From IMG/VR virus record IMGVR_UViG_3300044712_000057, positions 1-37,352 of that record: DNA of 37,352 bases; one strand, 5' to 3'. The first letter of the stretch is position 1; each line of letters begins with the position of its first letter. Positions 20,377 to 28,256 of this stretch are shown piece by piece. The notes below the pieces were generated by a model. That model saw only the letters and a list, made by a program, of their open reading frames with translations, was not told where the DNA came from and did no database searches. The position numbers and the translations under genes were made by a program. The DNA comes from a virus.

Positions 20377-21959
20377 CTCAATCAAAATTCACTGGACACT
20401 CATCATGTCCTGATTGTGGTAGTAAAGATGCTTTATCTACTTATGATGATGGGCACACATGGTGTTTTAGTTGTGAAACCTACACCAATGGCGATTCAAA
20501 AACAATTCAACCTATAAAGAAACCTATGAATAAGGATATTAAATTTTATGACTCTGCTTCTTCTACTTCTATCTCTGACCGTGGTCTTACTTCGTCTACT
20601 TGCCTAGCTTATGGAGTAAAACAGGCACGAGATAAGCACTATTACCCTTACTATGATGCTGATGGTTTAATGGTTGCAGTGAAGACTCGTGATGTTGAGA
20701 ACAAACAATTCTCGATTGCAGGAGACTTTAAAGATGCAACACTGTTCGGACAACAGAACTTCACTAAAGGTGGTCGCTATCTAACTATCTGCGAGGGTGA
20801 ATTAGATGCTCTAGCTGCTTATCAGATGCAAGGCAGTAAGTATCCATGTGTTTCTATCCGTAACGGTGCTAGTGCTGCTCTAAAGGACTGCAAAGCTCAA
20901 TATGAGTGGATTGATAGCTTTGAGAACATTGTTATCTGCTTTGATGGTGATGAGCCTGGCTTAAAAGCATCTCAAGCAGTCGCAGAACTCTTTGGCGGTA
21001 AAGTCAAAGTGATGAAACATAAGAAAGGTTATAAAGATGCCTGTGATTATCTTAAGACTAACTCGACTAAAGAATTCATTGATGCTTTTTGGTCTGCTGA
21101 GTCTTATATACCTGATGGGATTATTCAAGGTAACTCACTCTGGGAAGTTGTATCTACACCTATTGAGAAAGCTGACTGCGATTATCCCTACGAAGCTCTC
21201 AACAAACTTACCTATGGAATTAGAAAGGGTGAGCTTGTCATGGTCACTGCTGGGTCGGGTCTTGGGAAATCTCAATTCTTACGAGAAATCGTATGGCACA
21301 TTCTTAACAAGACTACTGATAATATCGGTCTCATGTTCCTTGAAGAAGGGGTCAGGAAGACAGCACGAAGTCTAATGTCTTTAGCAGTCAATAGACCAAT
21401 TCATTTACCTGATGTCGAGGTAACCTCAGAGGAGTTAAAAGATGCTTTCGATAGAACCTTGGGAACTGATAGACTATATTTATTTGACCACTTCGGTTCT
21501 ACTAGCTTGGAGAATATCGTTAATCGTGTTCGATACATGGCTAAGGGTCTTAACTGCGGCTATGTGTTTCTTGACCACCTTAGTATTATTGTATCAGGTG
21601 GCGATGTTGGCGATGAACGAAAAGCTCTTGATGCAATTATGACTAAGCTTCGTATGCTAGTGCAAGAAACAGGTATCAGTTTAATTTGTGTCTCACACCT
21701 AAAACGACCTGAATCCAAAGGACATGAGGAAGGTGCGGCTACATCACTAGCACAACTTCGTGGCTCTGGTGCTATTGCACAACTTAGTGATATAGTGATT
21801 GGTTTAGAACGAAACGGACAGGCAACGGATATGATTGAACGAAATACCACCCATGTTCGTGTCTTGAAGAATCGCTTTAGCGGTTTCACTGGTCAAGCAG
21901 GACATTTGCTTTATCAGAGTCATACAGGTAGAATGCTCGAAACTACGGAGGAATTATGA
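20367..21959 (+). CDS. Primase-helicase, T7 gp4-like
   Basis: 530 residues from a GTG start. Zinc-binding domain with Cys 14, 17, 33 and 36 (CPDCGSKDAL, CFSCETY); TOPRIM primase core with Glu 143 in CEGELDALAA and FDGDEPG with Asp 193/195; RecA-like helicase with Walker A AGSGLGKS at 295-302 and FLDHLSIIVSG as Walker B. It unwinds DNA and makes primers at the fork. Slightly shorter than T7 gp4 (566). An internal ATG (Met 54, base 20526) lies just after the zinc domain, as in T7 gp4B. ATGA overlap with the next gene. Confidence 0.95.
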   Translation: MEVTQSKFTGHSSCPDCGSKDALSTYDDGHTWCFSCETYTNGDSKTIQPIKKPMNKDIKFYDSASSTSISDRGLTSSTCLAYGVKQARDKHYYPYYDADGLMVAVKTRDVENKQFSIAGDFKDATLFGQQNFTKGGRYLTICEGELDALAAYQMQGSKYPCVSIRNGASAALKDCKAQYEWIDSFENIVICFDGDEPGLKASQAVAELFGGKVKVMKHKKGYKDACDYLKTNSTKEFIDAFWSAESYIPDGIIQGNSLWEVVSTPIEKADCDYPYEALNKLTYGIRKGELVMVTAGSGLGKSQFLREIVWHILNKTTDNIGLMFLEEGVRKTARSLMSLAVNRPIHLPDVEVTSEELKDAFDRTLGTDRLYLFDHFGSTSLENIVNRVRYMAKGLNCGYVFLDHLSIIVSGGDVGDERKALDAIMTKLRMLVQETGISLICVSHLKRPESKGHEEGAATSLAQLRGSGAIAQLSDIVIGLERNGQATDMIERNTTHVRVLKNRFSGFTGQAGHLLYQSHTGRMLETTEEL

Positions 21960-22288
21960 AACAAGATTTATTAGAAGCAGCTAGGAACTATGCCAAGCAT
22001 GACGAGTATTCAGTTACTCGCAACTACATCCTAGCATTGTGTAATGAGATTGAACGACTACGAGAACTGAACAAGAGTGTGCTATCTCGCATTCAGGACA
22101 ATCGTGAGATGTTTGAAGATGCAGAACGATATCACTGGTTAAAGACTAACTCATGGGACTTGCCTGAAGAAGTCATTGCACCGACTGTGATTGCTTGTGA
22201 TGGTCGTGGTAACAACTGGGAATGGTTAACAGGCATTATGCTTGATGAAGCGATTGATAAATTTAGAAAAGGTAACAAATATGATTAA
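21956..22288 (+). CDS. Conserved small phage protein, unknown
   Basis: 110 residues. ARNYAKHDEYSVTRNYI, then NEIERLRELNKSV and FEDAERYHWLKTNSW...LDEAIDKFRKG. The AERYHWLK ... LDEAID arrangement recurs in many small phage proteins of unknown function, here coupled to the helicase by ATGA. SD GGAGG close to ATG. Confidence 0.65.
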   Translation: MKQDLLEAARNYAKHDEYSVTRNYILALCNEIERLRELNKSVLSRIQDNREMFEDAERYHWLKTNSWDLPEEVIAPTVIACDGRGNNWEWLTGIMLDEAIDKFRKGNKYD

Positions 22289-22475
22289 CGAACACGATAT
22301 TGCAGATATGTGCAACCTAGACAAGCTACACGAAGGTGATAGATTTGTCGTAGGTGGTGATAAAGAAAAGATGGTGTTTAAGATTAAGAACTTTAGCGGT
22401 GATTATGTCTATTGCTATGATGGCTTTGGCTCAGTGCATCATTTCGCTACTTGGACTAAAGTGAGGAAAGTATGA
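22281..22475 (+). CDS. Small beta-rich protein, unknown
   Basis: 64 residues. ATG 22281 was chosen because AAAAGG lies 8 bases upstream; an earlier in-frame start would overlap the previous gene by 47 bases. Pattern LDKLHEGDRFVVGGDKEKMV ... GDYVYCYDGFGSVHHF suggests a small beta-barrel. Function unknown. Confidence 0.6.
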   Translation: MINEHDIADMCNLDKLHEGDRFVVGGDKEKMVFKIKNFSGDYVYCYDGFGSVHHFATWTKVRKV

Positions 22476-22696
22476 TAGTTAAAATTGGGGACAGAGTCGT
22501 TAACATTAGCAACATCACTTATATCATTGACCGCAATGTGTTCTTTAACAATGGCACATCATGGATAATGACAGAACCAGAGATTCAACAATTACTTTAT
22601 GTGTTATTTGAGGAAAAAACACCATTAGAGAAGATGATTGAAGAAACTAAAGCTGACTTAGATATCAAACCTAAAGCTAAGAAAGCTAAGAAATGA
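22472..22696 (+). CDS. Small protein with Lys-rich tail, unknown
   Basis: 74 residues. MIVKIGDRVVNISNITYII with beta-hairpin character, then a helix and a lysine-rich end (KPKAKKAKK). The first codons contain an exact 16-base copy (22483-22498) of the origin-region repeat. ATGA overlaps on both sides. Function unknown. Confidence 0.6.
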   Translation: MIVKIGDRVVNISNITYIIDRNVFFNNGTSWIMTEPEIQQLLYVLFEEKTPLEKMIEETKADLDIKPKAKKAKK

Positions 22697-22839
22697 TTGA
22701 GCAACTCATTGTAGGAGCTACAGGTGTAGGGTATCTTATTGTTGGTATCCTACAGTTGACTAAAGGTTCTGTACCAAATGCCATGATATGGATTGGTTAT
22801 GCTTTTGCACAGGTGGGATTATGGCTGACACTAAAGTAG
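22693..22839 (+). CDS. Small two-span membrane protein
   Basis: 48 residues, ATG 22693 to TAG 22837-22839. Two hydrophobic segments (LIVGATGVGYLIVGILQL and AMIWIGYAFAQVGLWLTL) separated by TKGSVPN. Overlaps the previous gene by ATGA and the next by 19 bases. It may be a second holin-like or host membrane-modifying peptide. No family assigned. Confidence 0.55.
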   Translation: MIEQLIVGATGVGYLIVGILQLTKGSVPNAMIWIGYAFAQVGLWLTLK

Positions 22840-23267
22840 GAACTGGTTCAGATGATTATGTTAAACGACAGTCTTTACAAGTCGGAGAAAAACTGTTTGA
22901 ACAGTGGGCTAAAGATAAAGGATATGTAGCTACAGTATTTGGTTCTAATGCTACCGATAATTATATCCCTAATTTCTTTAGGTTAAACCCAATTCTTAGA
23001 AACTCTCCTGATTATATTTTAAACACATCATCAAAGACATTTGTTGTTAGTGTCAAAGGAACTGCCAATATTAAGTTAAAAGAAATAATGCTTCTTGACC
23101 AACTTGTTGCGGCTTATTCAAGCGATAAAGCACCGTTGATATATGCTTTTTGCTTTAAAGGACATGAGCCAGTATTGATGAGCATAGACACATTGAAACA
23201 ACGATTTGCTGAAGCTGAAAATAAACAATGGCACGATGGAGTAATTTATCGTACAATAAAAATATGA
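22821..23267 (+). CDS. Putative PD-(D/E)XK-like nuclease
   Basis: 148 residues from ATG 22821 (GGTGGG upstream); an earlier in-frame start would lie inside the membrane gene. GEKLFEQWAKDKGYVAT followed by SPDYILNTSSKTFVVSVKGT resembles the core of PD-(D/E)XK nucleases, with Asp in PDY and Lys in VSVKG, but the usual Glu before x-K is Ser. It could be a diverged or inactive nuclease or have its acidic residue elsewhere. ATGA coupling to DNA polymerase supports a replication or recombination role. Confidence 0.45.
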   Translation: MADTKVGTGSDDYVKRQSLQVGEKLFEQWAKDKGYVATVFGSNATDNYIPNFFRLNPILRNSPDYILNTSSKTFVVSVKGTANIKLKEIMLLDQLVAAYSSDKAPLIYAFCFKGHEPVLMSIDTLKQRFAEAENKQWHDGVIYRTIKI

Positions 23268-24913
23268 GAATAGTATTAGACATAGAAACTAACAGCACAC
23301 ATGATGAGATATGGCTTGCAGTGTGTCGTGACATTGATAACGACAAGGTAACTCGTTTTCGTGGTCGTGATGCACTACAAGACTTACTTAACCGTGCTGA
23401 TAAAATCATTACACACAACGGAATATTCTTTGATTTCCCTGTATTAAAGAAATTATGGAATATACAGGTAAAAAAGTCACAAGTTATTGATACCTTGGTA
23501 TTGTCTAGGCTATATAACCCTTCGCTAGAAGACGGACACAGCCTAGCTGCTTGGGGTCAACGACTAGGGTTTCCTAAAGGTGAGTTCACAGACTTTGACG
23601 GTGGAATCACAGATGAAATGATTAAGTATTGTGAACAAGACACACTAGTAACTAAACAGTTGTATTTACATTTAACTAAGGAGATGAAGAATGACTTCTC
23701 GCAAAAGAGTATCGACCTCGAACACCAAGTTGCAATCATCATCGCAGAACAAGAACGAAATGGTTTTAAACTTGATGAGAGAGCAGCTACGGAGCTTCTA
23801 TGTGAACTTAAGACTAAGTTGGAAGCTATCAAAGTTGAAATGGAAAGCATATTTCCTCCCAGAATTGAAAGTGGAAGAACTAATAAGAAAACAGGAAAAC
23901 CACTCAAAGACATCATCACTCCGTTCAACCCAGGCAGTCGTCAGCAAATCGCAGAAAGACTCCAAGAAAAAGGTTGGAAGCCCAAGAAGCACACCGAGAA
24001 AGGCAGTGTCATCGTCGACGAAACAACCCTCGAAGGCATCGACATCCCAGAAGCGAAAGCCATCGCAGAATACTTGATGTTACAAAAGCGGATAGCTCAG
24101 ATAGAATCTTGGCTAGAAGCAGTTGGTAAAGATGGTAGGGTTCATGGTCGTGTTATCACCAATGGTGCAGTGACTGGTCGTATGACTCACATGAGTCCTA
24201 ATATGGCTCAAGTGCCTAACAGCGGTGCTGTATATGGACCTGAATGCAGAAACTTATGGACAGTAGAGAAAGGTAATAGATTAGTTGGCATCGATGCTTC
24301 AGGTTTGGAGCTGAGGATGTTGGCTCACTATATGAATGACGATGCATATACAAATGAAGTTGTATCAGGCGATATACACACAGCGAACCAAACCGCTGCA
24401 GGTCTGGAGACGAGGAATCAAGCTAAGACTTTTATCTATGCATTCCTCTATGGTGCGGGAAGTGCCAAAATCGGGACGATTACTGGAGGTGGTGCGAAAG
24501 AAGGACAAAAGCTCATTGATAGTTTTCTTCGCAACACACCGAAACTTAAAGCACTTAGAGAAAAGGTTAGTCGTATCTATGCTCAAAAAGCATGGCTTCC
24601 AGGTCTTGACGGACGGAAGCTACTCGTTAGGTCGGAGCATTCGGCACTCAACACACTATTGCAAGGTGCAGGTGCAATCGTCATGAAGCAAGCAGTTGTG
24701 TTATTGTCTAATCGCCTAAAGCGAGAAAAGATATTTCACAAGTTCTGTGCTAATGTGCATGATGAATGGCAGATTGAAACTAAAGAAGAAACTGCTGAGT
24801 TAGTAGGTCAATACGGTGTATGGGCTATTGAACAAGCAGGTAAAGAACTTAACATGAGATGTCCTTTAACTGGCGAATACAGGACAGGTCTAACTTGGAA
24901 GGACACACACTAA
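23264..24913 (+). CDS. DNA polymerase, family A (T7 gp5-like)
   Basis: 549 residues from ATG 23264. Exonuclease: Asp 6/Glu 8 (LDIET), Asn 52 and Asp 57 (HNGIFFD), Tyr 122/Asp 126 (YCEQD). Polymerase: motif A GIDASGLELRML (Asp 344, Glu 349), motif B RNQAKTFIY (Arg 384, Lys 388, Tyr 392), motif C HDEW (His 499, Asp 500, Glu 501). It is shorter than T7 gp5 (704); the gap between exo III and motif A is 218 residues against about 300 in T7, so the thioredoxin-binding loop appears to be missing. It should work without host thioredoxin. ATGA start overlap. Confidence 0.95.
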   Translation: MRIVLDIETNSTHDEIWLAVCRDIDNDKVTRFRGRDALQDLLNRADKIITHNGIFFDFPVLKKLWNIQVKKSQVIDTLVLSRLYNPSLEDGHSLAAWGQRLGFPKGEFTDFDGGITDEMIKYCEQDTLVTKQLYLHLTKEMKNDFSQKSIDLEHQVAIIIAEQERNGFKLDERAATELLCELKTKLEAIKVEMESIFPPRIESGRTNKKTGKPLKDIITPFNPGSRQQIAERLQEKGWKPKKHTEKGSVIVDETTLEGIDIPEAKAIAEYLMLQKRIAQIESWLEAVGKDGRVHGRVITNGAVTGRMTHMSPNMAQVPNSGAVYGPECRNLWTVEKGNRLVGIDASGLELRMLAHYMNDDAYTNEVVSGDIHTANQTAAGLETRNQAKTFIYAFLYGAGSAKIGTITGGGAKEGQKLIDSFLRNTPKLKALREKVSRIYAQKAWLPGLDGRKLLVRSEHSALNTLLQGAGAIVMKQAVVLLSNRLKREKIFHKFCANVHDEWQIETKEETAELVGQYGVWAIEQAGKELNMRCPLTGEYRTGLTWKDTH

Positions 24914-25122
24914 TGAAAGACGAGAACTACGATTACGAAGACGAGCAAAATGTTGTTGGTGTTGTGACTCTGATTGCTTATGATAATGACACATACATCA
25001 TTAAAACAACCTTACAAGCAGATGACATGGTTCAATTAGTAGTAGAAGTAGGTGATGATTTGTTAGAAGGCTTAGTGGAAGGAATGGAAGATTTCTCACA
25101 TAGTGGAATGACAAAACATTAA
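24913..25122 (+). CDS. Small acidic protein, unknown
   Basis: 69 residues. ATG 24913 shares one base with the polymerase stop. Very acidic (MKDENYDYEDEQNVVGVVTL, VVEVGDDLLEGLVEGMEDF) with a beta-rich middle (YDNDTYIIKTTLQADDMVQL). It may bind a positively charged partner in the replisome or mimic DNA. Its 3' end carries the promoter for the SSB gene. Confidence 0.6.
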   Translation: MKDENYDYEDEQNVVGVVTLIAYDNDTYIIKTTLQADDMVQLVVEVGDDLLEGLVEGMEDFSHSGMTKH

Positions 25123-25135
25123 AATGTAGTATAAT
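25108..25135 (+). promoter_or_regulatory. Sigma70-type promoter for SSB gene
   Basis: ATGACA (25108-25113), 16-base spacer, TATAAT (25130-25135). Predicted +1 near 25142 gives a 37-base leader to the ATG at 25179 with SD AAGGAG. It would boost the ssDNA-binding protein and following genes. Confidence 0.7.
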
Positions 25136-25178
25136 GAAGTTGCAGTATTTTATTAATGCAGTATCTAAGGAGAATCAA

Positions 25179-25592
25179 ATGAGTGACATTAAACCAGTAA
25201 AACTTACAGCTGAAATCCAATGGGCTTTCTTCGATAAAGTTTCAGACATGAGTGGCAAGTACCAAGTAGACTTAACTAACTTGAGTGAACAAGCCGTAGC
25301 AGCATTAGAAGCAATCGGTGTAGCAGTTCGTAAGAGAGAAGATAAACCTGAGAAGGGTTGGTTTGTTACTGTTAAATCCAATAACCCAATCAAGCCAGTT
25401 GATGAGAAAGGTAATCACATCACAGCATTGGTTGCTAACGGTTCTAAAGCCACAGCATTGGTATCAGCCTATGAGTGGACTTGGAAAAACAAGACAGGTA
25501 TTTCACCTAGCTTGATGAAAATTGTTATCACAGACTTGAAGGAATACAATCCTGAAGCTGCAACAGCTGATATTGACGACGATATCCTCTGA
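25179..25592 (+). CDS. Single-stranded DNA-binding protein, T7 gp2.5-like
   Basis: 137 residues from ATG 25179 (SD AAGGAG, 6 bases away). GKYQVDLTNLSEQAV and GSKATALVSAYEWTWKNKTG ... MKIVITDLKEY align by pattern with the OB-fold strands of T7 gp2.5 (GVYKVDLT, GGSKLKVKYSLVPYKW). The acidic tail ATADIDDDIL is the expected partner-binding end, although it lacks the terminal Phe of T7. It protects ssDNA and contacts polymerase and helicase. Shorter than T7 gp2.5 (232). Confidence 0.85.
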   Translation: MSDIKPVKLTAEIQWAFFDKVSDMSGKYQVDLTNLSEQAVAALEAIGVAVRKREDKPEKGWFVTVKSNNPIKPVDEKGNHITALVANGSKATALVSAYEWTWKNKTGISPSLMKIVITDLKEYNPEAATADIDDDIL

Positions 25593-26272
25593 TGATAACG
25601 GCTCTCATTGATGCTGATTCTTTGTGCTATGCTGTAGGGTTTTCATCGAATGATATTGATGAAGCCCTAGCAGTATCTCGCTTAGAATCAACAATGGTTG
25701 AACTATGTATGGACTTAGAGTGCGATGACTACAAGGGATTCCTTACTGGTAAGGGTAACTTCCGAGTAGAACTAGCAAAGACAGTCCCATATAAGGGAAC
25801 TCGACCAACTGAGAAGCCAATACACCTACAAGCCCTGAGAGAGCACTTAGTGTCCTCTTGGGGTTTTGTGGTTGTAGATGGTATAGAAGCTGATGATGCT
25901 GTTGGCATTGAAGCTTATAAACTTCCTGAAGATGAAACCATCATGGTTCACATCGATAAAGACTTAAACCAGTTCAGAGGTTGGCACTACAACTATCGCA
26001 AACGAGAGAAGTATTATGTCTCTGAGTTTGAAGGTTGGTACAACTTTTATCTACAGATTCTAACTGGTGACAGAATTGACAACATTGAAGGTTTAAAAGG
26101 TATTGGACCTGCTAAGGGTGCTAAAATACTTAAAGACTGCACAACTGTTGAACAGCTCTACGATGCTGTTATGTATGCCTACGAAGGCGATTCAGAACGA
26201 GTGTTAGAGAACGGACAACTACTTTATCTACAAAGAAAAGAAGGAGATGTATGGCAACCACCCCAAAGATAA
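25592..26272 (+). CDS. 5'-3' exonuclease / flap nuclease
   Basis: 226 residues. PIN/FEN fold: IDADSL (Asp 7, Asp 9), GIEADDAVGIEA with the acidic cluster, HIDKDLNQ, and the helix-hairpin-helix-like ILTGDRIDNIEGLKGIGPAKG. In T7-type replication this activity (gp6) removes primers and degrades host DNA. It begins one base inside the SSB stop (TGATG) and its last 22 bases overlap the next gene. Confidence 0.9.
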   Translation: MITALIDADSLCYAVGFSSNDIDEALAVSRLESTMVELCMDLECDDYKGFLTGKGNFRVELAKTVPYKGTRPTEKPIHLQALREHLVSSWGFVVVDGIEADDAVGIEAYKLPEDETIMVHIDKDLNQFRGWHYNYRKREKYYVSEFEGWYNFYLQILTGDRIDNIEGLKGIGPAKGAKILKDCTTVEQLYDAVMYAYEGDSERVLENGQLLYLQRKEGDVWQPPQR

Positions 26273-26571
26273 TCCAGGTGTCTTGGATTGATGCTGTTGC
26301 TGATGTAGGCTGGGAAGGAAAGACAAAGGCAGAGATTCACCATTGCATCACTGTAGGCTATGTTGTTGATGAGACTGACGAAGCATTGTGTCTTGCATCT
26401 ACATGGTCTATCGACCAAACAAATGCTCGTATGCACATTCCTAAAGCATGGATTAAGAACAGAAAGGTATTAGCAAGTGAAAACACAATCAGCGAAAGCA
26501 AAGGGAAGAAACCTACAAAAGTGGGTCGTCAAAGAGCTACTAAAAAGATATCCGCAACTAAGCGAACTTGA
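26251..26571 (+). CDS. Conserved small phage protein with basic tail
   Basis: 106 residues. IIQVSWIDAVADVGW...HCITVGYVVDETDEALCLAS and MHIPKAWIKNRKV is a recurring phage pattern of unknown function. The last 30 residues are Lys/Arg/Thr-rich (SKGKKPTKVGRQRATKK) and are read from the same DNA as the start of the next gene, an overlap of 95 bases. Function unknown. Confidence 0.65.
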   Translation: MATTPKIIQVSWIDAVADVGWEGKTKAEIHHCITVGYVVDETDEALCLASTWSIDQTNARMHIPKAWIKNRKVLASENTISESKGKKPTKVGRQRATKKISATKRT

Positions 26572-26815
26572 CCTTCGTAGCTGCCCTATGGGTTCTCATG
26601 GCGAAGATGTTGTAATGTCTCAAGCAGCTAAGGATGCAATCCCTGCTAACTTTGAATGTAAGTCACTAGCTAAAGTAGCTGTCTACAATTACTACGAACA
26701 AGCTAAATCACATGGCAACTATGAACCGATTGTTATTGTTAAACAGAACGGCTGTAAACCTTTGGCAGTGATTGATGCTGAAGTGTTATTTGACATGATG
26801 GCAGGTGGCGAATGA
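26477..26815 (+). CDS. Putative PD-(D/E)XK resolvase-like nuclease
   Basis: 112 residues from a GTG start. AKAKGRNLQKWVVKELLKRY, GEDVVMSQAAKDAIP and FECKSLAKVAVYNYYEQA fit the E...D...ExK arrangement of phage Holliday junction resolvase-type nucleases: helix with Lys/Arg, GED, then ECK. It would resolve branched replication intermediates before packaging. The start lies deep in the previous gene; the N-terminal AKAKGRN motif looks functional, so the long overlap seems real. Confidence 0.65.
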   Translation: MKTQSAKAKGRNLQKWVVKELLKRYPQLSELDLRSCPMGSHGEDVVMSQAAKDAIPANFECKSLAKVAVYNYYEQAKSHGNYEPIVIVKQNGCKPLAVIDAEVLFDMMAGGE

Positions 26816-26985
26816 GTTATGCAAAAGACCTGATTGAGCAGTTCGAGAACTTGACTGCAACAATGGAACTAGAAGCTCGTTATATGCGAGAAAGAAACGA
26901 AAGACTTGAAGCAGAAAATGAATATCTCAAGAAACAGATTGATGTGTTATTAAAAGTAATTGGAAAGGAAAGCTATGGAGATTAA
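26812..26985 (+). CDS. Small coiled-coil protein
   Basis: 57 residues, ATG 26812 to TAA 26983-26985. Continuous charged coiled coil: LIEQFENLTATMELEARYM, RERNERLEAENEYLKKQID. ATGA overlap with the nuclease gene and 11-base overlap with the next. Unknown role. Confidence 0.6.
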   Translation: MSYAKDLIEQFENLTATMELEARYMRERNERLEAENEYLKKQIDVLLKVIGKESYGD

Positions 26986-27178
26986 AATAGACATAGACAA
27001 TGATTTCTGTGATGAGATTGTTGCTGCTAGATTGATTCAGACATCGAAGTCTTTGAAGAAAGACATCAAAGACAAGAATTGGGGACAGGAAGATTTAGAA
27101 AGCTTTGCAAAGGTTGTAGAAGCCCTAGAAATTGTAGGTCCTTGGTTTGTTTACGATTGGAAGAAGAAAACTAAATGA
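26975..27178 (+). CDS. Small helical protein, unknown
   Basis: 67 residues from ATG 26975 with SD AAAGGAA. MEIKIDIDNDFCDEIVAARL, then SKSLKKDIKDKNWGQEDLE, and an aromatic end PWFVYDWKKK. Contains a 12-base copy of the origin repeat (27077-27088). Conserved-looking but not assignable. ATGA overlap with the DnaQ-like gene. Confidence 0.6.
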   Translation: MEIKIDIDNDFCDEIVAARLIQTSKSLKKDIKDKNWGQEDLESFAKVVEALEIVGPWFVYDWKKKTK

Positions 27179-27909
27179 ACATCTTATTACTTGACATTGA
27201 AACATCGCCTAACAGTGCTTATGTCTGGGGTCTATACGACCAGAACATCGGCATCAATCAAATGATAGATTCATCTCAAGTTCTTTGTTACTGTGCTAAG
27301 TGGCTCGGTGATAAAGAAGTTGTGTTCGATTCTATTCACAAATCATCTCGTAAGAAAATGTTGAAAGGTATTCATGGACTTATCAATCAAGCAGACGGTG
27401 TTGTTACTTATAATGGCAATAAGTTCGATTTACCTATTCTTAACAAGGAATTCTTACTTCATGGTTTTAATCCACCATCGCCTTCTAAGAAGATTGATTT
27501 ACTTCGTACTGTTAGGAGCAACTTTCGCTTTACTTCTAACAAACTAGATTATGTCTCACAACAATTAGGACTAGGTAAGAAAGTAGACCATGAAGGATTT
27601 GAACTCTGGCTTAAGTGCATGGATAAAGACAATGCAGCTTGGGGTCGTATGGAGAAATACAATATTCAAGATGTCATACTATTGGAAAAGCTTTACTATA
27701 AGTTGTTGCCGTGGATTAAATCGTTACCTAATCGCAATCTCGAAACGGATGACCATGTATGTCCATCATGCGGAAGTAAGCATCTACAAAAAAGAGGTAT
27801 TAATAAAACAATCACAGCAGAGTATCAAAGGTATCAATGTAAAGACTGCGGTTCGTGGAGTCAAGGGACTACAGCGGTTAAAAAAGGTATCAAAATCAAA
27901 GGTTTATAA
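27175..27909 (+). CDS. DnaQ/RNase H-like exonuclease with C-terminal zinc ribbon
   Basis: 244 residues. Exonuclease motifs DIETSP (Asp 7, Glu 9), YNGNKFDLPIL (Asn 80, Asp 85) and KYNIQDVILLEKLY (Tyr 162, Asp 166) match DEDD 3'-5' exonucleases of the RNase_H_2 (YprB-like) kind. The C-terminus adds a zinc ribbon CPSCG...CKDCG (Cys 196, 199, 222, 225), related to transposase-type ribbons (QKRG, YQRYQCKDC). It is separate from the polymerase exonuclease and may process DNA or RNA ends. Confidence 0.85.
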   Translation: MNILLLDIETSPNSAYVWGLYDQNIGINQMIDSSQVLCYCAKWLGDKEVVFDSIHKSSRKKMLKGIHGLINQADGVVTYNGNKFDLPILNKEFLLHGFNPPSPSKKIDLLRTVRSNFRFTSNKLDYVSQQLGLGKKVDHEGFELWLKCMDKDNAAWGRMEKYNIQDVILLEKLYYKLLPWIKSLPNRNLETDDHVCPSCGSKHLQKRGINKTITAEYQRYQCKDCGSWSQGTTAVKKGIKIKGL

Positions 27910-27911
27910 TA

Positions 27912-28256
27912 ATGACAAATAAATTTACTGACAATCCTGTGGCAATGCCAAATCTGTGTTATAATACTACCCCTTCCGCAAAAACCTTAGCTGATGCTTA
28001 TAAACTATATGCTCAAGGTCAAGAAGACCAAGGCGATGTTATGTCTAAGCAAGTAGGTGGAAACCACTATAGAAAAGCAATTCAGCCTTGGGATATTATC
28101 GAAGAATGGCAGCTCAATTTCTGGGCTGGTAATGTTTTGAAATATCTGTTACGATATCCATATAAGAACGGTGTTGAAGATTTGGAAAAAGCTAAACACT
28201 ATTTAGAATACCTCATCAAGAAGGAAAAAGATGCCGCTACTGCTACACGAGATTAA
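27912..28256 (+). CDS. DUF3310 protein
   Basis: 114 residues. The C-terminal two thirds, KQVGGNHYRKAIQPWDIIEEW, NFWAGNVLKYLLRYPYKNG and EDLEKAKHYLEYLI, match DUF3310, a helical family frequent in phages and sometimes called nucleotide kinase-like without proof. The N-terminal 40 residues are variable. It sits between an exonuclease and the reductase, so a link to nucleotide metabolism is plausible. Confidence 0.85.
   Translation: MTNKFTDNPVAMPNLCYNTTPSAKTLADAYKLYAQGQEDQGDVMSKQVGGNHYRKAIQPWDIIEEWQLNFWAGNVLKYLLRYPYKNGVEDLEKAKHYLEYLIKKEKDAATATRD

Noticed and set aside
22242-22280. Longer N-termini of several genes (22281, 22821, 23264, 24913, 25179, 36398 starts)
   Set aside because: The longer in-frame starts lie inside preceding genes and lack SD sites, while the chosen ATGs have SDs or overlap stops in the pattern of this genome.
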